Source: Fidelibacterota bacterium SCGC AAA003-L08 (lineage in GTDB: Bacteria > Fidelibacterota > Marinisomatia > SCGC-AAA003-L08 > D37C17). Taken from it: DNA of 10,845 bases. The stretch is taken from assembly GCA_000405805.1 (NCBI GenBank), contig ASPJ01000033.1, positions 1 to 10,845 of the forward strand, given 5' to 3'. The position numbers and the translations under genes are program-made. How positions within the stretch are numbered: position 1 is the stretch's first letter; the number at the start of each line of letters is the position of its first letter. The notes under the pieces were generated by a model. That model saw only the letters and a program-made list of their open reading frames with translations. It searched no databases and had not been told where the DNA came from. Below are positions 8,000 through 10,845 of the stretch, piece after piece.

Positions 8000-8031
8000 A
8001 AGAAAGCTCCTTTTTGGAGCTTTCTTCTTTT
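8000..8031 (+). terminator. Rho-independent terminator
   Basis: A perfect 11-bp stem (AAGAAAGCTCC at 8000-8010 with its complement at 8016-8026) closes a TTTTT loop and is followed by the T-rich tail CTTTT. It sits 122 bp after the MATE stop, so it ends the four-gene transcript, and any separate small RNA starting in the gap. The other strand lacks a T-tract after the stem, so it should work in the plus direction only. Confidence 0.9.
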
Positions 8032-8073
8032 ATTGCATTTTTTTTTGTAACTTTTAATGTTTGAAATTTATAT

Positions 8074-8077
8074 GGAG
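8074..8077 (+). promoter_or_regulatory. Ribosome-binding site of the MORN-repeat lipoprotein
   Basis: GGAG lies eight bases before the ATG at 8086 and supports that start. The 59 bases between the terminator and this start contain a run of nine T (8038-8046). They must also hold a promoter, but no pair of boxes convinced me. Confidence 0.6.
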
Positions 8078-8085
8078 TTTCTAAT

Positions 8086-8946
8086 ATGAAAAAAATATTT
8101 ATACTAACTATATTGATGCTTTTCCTTATAGGTTGTGTTTCTACAATGGAGAAATTCCATAGAAATGGAATGAAAAAATCTGAAGGATTATTTGGGTGGG
8201 GAGAAACAGGCGTATGGACTTATTATTACGATAATGGTCAAATAGAAAAGCAAGGAGCTTATAAATCAGGACTTGAAACTGGAGAATGGTTCTATTATTA
8301 CTCTGATGGTAAGCTTGAATCACAGAAAAATTATAAAAGGGGAAAAACCCATGGATTATCGGTCCAATATACTAAAGACGGGAAAATAACAAGCGAAGTA
8401 AATTATAAAAATGGAATGTATGATGGATTCTATATTGTTTATTTTGATAATAATAAATTTGCTAAAGAAGAAGGTAATTATAAAAAAAATCAGAAAGATG
8501 GAAAATGGATTTCAATAAAAAAAGAGAGGAAACACTATAATAGCTACACTTATTACTATAATAAAGAAGAAGGTAATTATAAAAATAATCAGAAAGATGG
8601 GAAATGGCTCTATTATCACCCCTGTGAAGCATTAGAAGAATTAGAACGTCCCTCATTAAGCAAGGAAGTAATTTATCAAAATGGTAAGGCAGACGGAAAT
8701 TTAATTTCTTATTATACTAATGGACAAATTGAGAGAATTGAGATATTTACAGATACAAAAAAAGATGGAAAATGGTTATCCTATTATAGTGATGGACAAT
8801 TGAAGGAAGAAATAAACTATACAAATGGTCTATTAACTGGGGACTGGATTGAATATGATAAGGATGGAGCTCTATTAAAGAAAAATTATTATGAAAAGGG
8901 CAGGTTGATTCAGTATAAATATGATAATAATGCTAAAACTAATTAA
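8086..8946 (+). CDS. MORN-type (YwqK-like) repeat lipoprotein
   Basis: A 286-residue lipoprotein. The N-terminus MKKIFILTILMLFLIGC gives a lipobox LIGC with lipidation at C17. The rest is a chain of about eight to ten repeats of roughly 22-25 residues following the pattern G.W.YYY.(D/N)G.(I/L)...Y..G, e.g. GVWTYYYDNGQIEKQGAYKS and GKWLSYYSDGQLKEEINYTN. This is the MORN_2 repeat, often labelled 'toxin-antitoxin system YwqK family antitoxin' in databases, although here there is no toxin gene nearby and no reason to think it an antitoxin. Such repeats form an elongated beta-hairpin sheet suited to surface or envelope contacts; the ligand is unknown. Two near-identical blocks in the middle show recent internal duplication. 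The gene has its own GGAG site and lies after a terminator, so it is not part of the exporter operon. Confidence 0.87.
   Translation: MKKIFILTILMLFLIGCVSTMEKFHRNGMKKSEGLFGWGETGVWTYYYDNGQIEKQGAYKSGLETGEWFYYYSDGKLESQKNYKRGKTHGLSVQYTKDGKITSEVNYKNGMYDGFYIVYFDNNKFAKEEGNYKKNQKDGKWISIKKERKHYNSYTYYYNKEEGNYKNNQKDGKWLYYHPCEALEELERPSLSKEVIYQNGKADGNLISYYTNGQIERIEIFTDTKKDGKWLSYYSDGQLKEEINYTNGLLTGDWIEYDKDGALLKKNYYEKGRLIQYKYDNNAKTN
8464..8607 (+). repeat. 45-bp near-identical intragenic repeat pair, 99 bp apart
   Basis: Copies at 8464-8508 and 8563-8607 differ at only two bases and encode KEEGNYKKNQKDGKW and KEEGNYKNNQKDGKW. The offset is 99 bp (33 codons), so the frame is kept. The other repeats of this gene share only the protein pattern. 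The near-identity at DNA level shows a recent duplication or gene conversion of one repeat block. Confidence 0.85.
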
Positions 8947-8959
8947 TATTGATTAATTA
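8940..8959. repeat. 8-bp inverted repeat over the stop of the lipoprotein gene
   Basis: Arms TAATTAAT (8940-8947) and ATTAATTA (8952-8959) with a 4-bp centre ATTG. It overlaps the TAA stop at 8944-8946. It is pure A/T and has no T-tract, so it is a poor terminator; an operator or chance are both possible. Confidence 0.35.
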
Positions 8960-8977
8960 AAGTAGAGATATACTTTA
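8958..8977 (+). promoter_or_regulatory. Hairpin directly upstream of the hydrolase start
   Basis: TAAAGTA (8958-8964) and TACTTTA (8971-8977) are perfect complements around a GAGATA loop, ending two bases before the ATG at 8980. GAGA in the loop is the only weak Shine-Dalgarno candidate. The same bases contain TATACT (8969-8974), a good -10 box that would start transcription at or beside the ATG, giving a leaderless message. The two readings exclude each other. Confidence 0.3.
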
Positions 8978-8979
8978 TA

Positions 8980-10350
8980 ATGAAATATATACTTATAATA
9001 ATAACCACGGTTATATATGCTCAAACAGTTTATGAACAAATATTGTATGAGAATGGAGAACAATTAGATGTTTTTGCATATCAACTCCCTGAAAATTTTA
9101 ATTTAGAAACAACATATCCCCTATTAATAGGATTTCATCAATGGGGTGGAAACCATATGTCTACTTTCTCAACAACTTTTGATGAGGAAGCAAATTTTAG
9201 AAATTGGATTTTTATGTCACCCTTCGGAGGTTCATCTAATAATTATAATCATCAAGAAGCTCAGTATATGGTAAAAGAAGCTATTGAATGGATGATTGAT
9301 AATTATAATATTGATGAAAATCGAATATATATGGTTGGAGGTTCAATGGGAGGAGCTTCTGGGATGATTTATGCTAATAATCATTTGGATCCTAAAGAGC
9401 CAATGGTTGCAGCTACTGCATCAGCATCAGGAATATTAGATTGTGAACGTAGAGCAATTGAAATGGATGGAAATAATTCAATGATTGAGTGGTTTGGAGG
9501 AAACTATGATGAAGTACCTTTTGAATACCACAGAAATAGTGCTATATATTTTTTAGATTCTACACAAAGCATGCATTATAATCTTAAAAACATACCCCTG
9601 TATTTTGATTTTGGTGCATCTGAGCCTCATCGTACTCATGCTGAAGAGATGTATCAAATTATGCTAGAAGGACATCATGAGAATATGTGGATTGATAATG
9701 ACCCAATAGGTTCACATGGATTTTCTGTTTTCGATGAACAACATGTATGTGATTGGCTAAGTCAATTTGAACTTAATGATGATCCTGATTATATAAACGT
9801 AAACTTAGATGAATCCTCAAGAGCTTACTGGATAGAAGTTAATAATGAAGAGCAAATTGAAAATGAATTTATGAAAATTATTGCTTCAAGAGAAGTATAT
9901 GAAGATTCACTAATCATAAACATTGAAGAAACTCAAAATATAACATATAATAATATTACTTTACATGTAATGGATGATTTATATGACTATATCAATCTTT
10001 ATTACAATGAAATGTCACCCTATGAATATAATACAATTGGTATTACAGGACCTCTTATTGATTATGTATCTCATATATCTGTTAATGATTGTGATTTCTG
10101 TATTACTATGGAAGATGATATTATCTGGGTACATATTGATTCTGAAAATAATTTATTAACCATTTTCTATCCAAGTGATATTAATAATGATGGAGAGTGG
10201 AATATACTTGACATATTATTGACAATTAATTTTATAATGGATGAGATTGAACCAACTCCTGAACAAAACTTTCTCGCAGATATGAATCAGGATGGATTAA
10301 TTGATATTCTAGATATCATAATGATGGTTAATTTTATATTAAATCAATAG
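8980..10350 (+). CDS. Secreted alpha/beta-hydrolase (esterase-like) with C-terminal dockerin-type tail
   Basis: A 456-residue exported protein. A short signal peptide MKYILIIITTVIYA is followed by an alpha/beta-hydrolase domain (about 20-265). The nucleophile elbow is GGSMGG with S122; the catalytic His is probably H246 in GSHGF. The acid is less clear: E215 in GASEPHRTH sits where esterase or PHB-depolymerase-like enzymes have Asp, with D210 as alternative. HQWGG at 53-57 is a likely oxyanion-loop region. Residues 272-396 form a second domain I cannot name. The tail (398-456) has two calcium-binding dockerin repeats, DINNDGEWNILD at 400-411 and DMNQDGLIDILD at 434-445. Substrate (ester, polyester or peptide) is unknown. 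An in-frame stop at 8950 leaves ATG 8980 as the only start. It lies 33 bp after the lipoprotein gene and converges on the SDR gene with four bases between stops. Confidence 0.82.
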   Translation: MKYILIIITTVIYAQTVYEQILYENGEQLDVFAYQLPENFNLETTYPLLIGFHQWGGNHMSTFSTTFDEEANFRNWIFMSPFGGSSNNYNHQEAQYMVKEAIEWMIDNYNIDENRIYMVGGSMGGASGMIYANNHLDPKEPMVAATASASGILDCERRAIEMDGNNSMIEWFGGNYDEVPFEYHRNSAIYFLDSTQSMHYNLKNIPLYFDFGASEPHRTHAEEMYQIMLEGHHENMWIDNDPIGSHGFSVFDEQHVCDWLSQFELNDDPDYINVNLDESSRAYWIEVNNEEQIENEFMKIIASREVYEDSLIINIEETQNITYNNITLHVMDDLYDYINLYYNEMSPYEYNTIGITGPLIDYVSHISVNDCDFCITMEDDIIWVHIDSENNLLTIFYPSDINNDGEWNILDILLTINFIMDEIEPTPEQNFLADMNQDGLIDILDIIMMVNFILNQ

Positions 10351-10354
10351 ATAA

Positions 10355-10845
10355 TTATTTCTTTATTAACCTTAACATCTTACCAATTATTTTATCAAAA
10401 AAACGATCTGAAAATAAACCTGGAAGATAATAATCTCTTAATTTATTTGCTGAAATAACATACCGAGTTTTAGGTTTTTTTAACTCAATAATTTGTTTAA
10501 TTAATTTAGCTACTGATTCTGATTCTAACCCTTGTTTACCTTTTATTACTACTTCCTTATAAAATATTTTTAAAGATTCTTCATAATCAGTTCCTAGAAA
10601 AGGATTATCATCTGGGCTTGGAGCTTTATTCCATATAGCTGTTTTAATAGGTCCTGGCTCTACAAGTATTACATCTATTCCATAAAGCATTAATTCACGT
10701 CTCAATGAATCTGAGAAACCTTCTAATGCATGTTTAGAAGCTGTGTATGGGCCTACAAAGGGGTAAGATCGCTTGCCCGAAACAGAGCTGATCATAATTA
10801 TTTTACCACAGTGTTTTGAATCTTTATACGCACCTAATAGTTTTG
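10355..10845 (-). CDS. Short-chain dehydrogenase/reductase, C-terminal part (5' end outside window)
   Basis: The open frame runs from the right edge to a TAA at 10355-10357, giving 162 visible residues. The first ATG in view (10795, MISSVSG) is internal: the codons before it read CGKII and complete the classical SDR strand GKIIMISSVSG. The active-site Ser is in this ISSVSG segment, and the Tyr and Lys are in PYTASKHALEGFSDSLRREL. VEPGPIKTAIW then matches the family's PG motif after the sixth strand. The N-terminal cofactor-binding TGxxxGxG motif is beyond the window. Classical SDRs use NAD(P)(H) to oxidise or reduce alcohols, ketones and sugars or lipids. The positively charged C-terminus DKIIGKMLRLIKK may touch a membrane. 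Family certain; substrate unknown. Confidence 0.9.
   Translation of the reverse strand, partial: KLLGAYKDSKHCGKIIMISSVSGKRSYPFVGPYTASKHALEGFSDSLRRELMLYGIDVILVEPGPIKTAIWNKAPSPDDNPFLGTDYEESLKIFYKEVVIKGKQGLESESVAKLIKQIIELKKPKTRYVISANKLRDYYLPGLFSDRFFDKIIGKMLRLIKK

Noticed and set aside
8086..8946. Antitoxin of a toxin-antitoxin pair
   Set aside because: The YwqK label comes from database naming. The protein is a lipoprotein made of MORN-type repeats, and no small toxin gene is adjacent.
8980..10350. Cellulosome component
   Set aside because: The dockerin-type tail alone is not enough: there is no scaffoldin, carbohydrate-binding module or glycoside hydrolase in the window.
10355..10795. A complete 146-residue protein starting at MISSVSG
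   Set aside because: The frame stays open to the window edge and the upstream codons (CGKII) belong to the conserved SDR strand before ISS, so this ATG is internal.

Overview
The window is very AT-rich, densely packed with genes and uses the standard code (TAA, TAG and TGA all end genes). It looks like a Gram-negative (diderm) bacterium: there is an outer-membrane beta-barrel, a LolA-like periplasmic protein and a lipobox lipoprotein. The secreted hydrolase with a dockerin-type tail, a Bacteroidota-style PEP/pyruvate-binding protein and several starts without Shine-Dalgarno sites suggest the FCB group. A marine 'Candidatus Marinimicrobia' (SAR406)-type organism is my best guess, made from protein style only. 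No rRNA, tRNA, phage, IS or CRISPR was seen.

Layout. Bases 1-361 hold the 3' end of a PEP/pyruvate-binding (PEP synthase/PPDK-like) gene. It meets, tail to tail with a 4-base overlap, an NADP-type glutamate dehydrogenase gene (gdhA) on the minus strand. A 120-bp divergent intergenic region carries a good gdhA promoter with a palindrome in its spacer. Bases 1813-7878 form a tight plus-strand operon of four genes: an RND/MMPL-type exporter, a LolA-like periplasmic lipid-carrier protein, an outer-membrane beta-barrel and a MATE transporter. The ATGA overlap, stop-start abutment and 4-nt gap imply translation as a unit. The operon ends with a strong intrinsic terminator (8000-8026), preceded by two copies of a CCTCCTCCTT element that resembles the anti-Shine-Dalgarno tail of 16S rRNA. 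Next come a MORN-type repeat lipoprotein (8086-8946) and a secreted alpha/beta-hydrolase with a C-terminal dockerin-type tail (8980-10350). The window closes with a truncated short-chain dehydrogenase/reductase on the minus strand.

How the genes may work together. The exporter, LolA-like protein and barrel place one component each in the inner membrane, periplasm and outer membrane, which fits a trans-envelope route for a lipid or other hydrophobic substrate. The most unusual point is that the exporter carries an extra domain of about 157 residues in its second periplasmic loop. It looks like the beta-sandwich (cohesin-like) modules of secreted proteins, and without it the protein would have the normal length of its family. 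The MATE protein may serve the same pathway or simply share the transcript.
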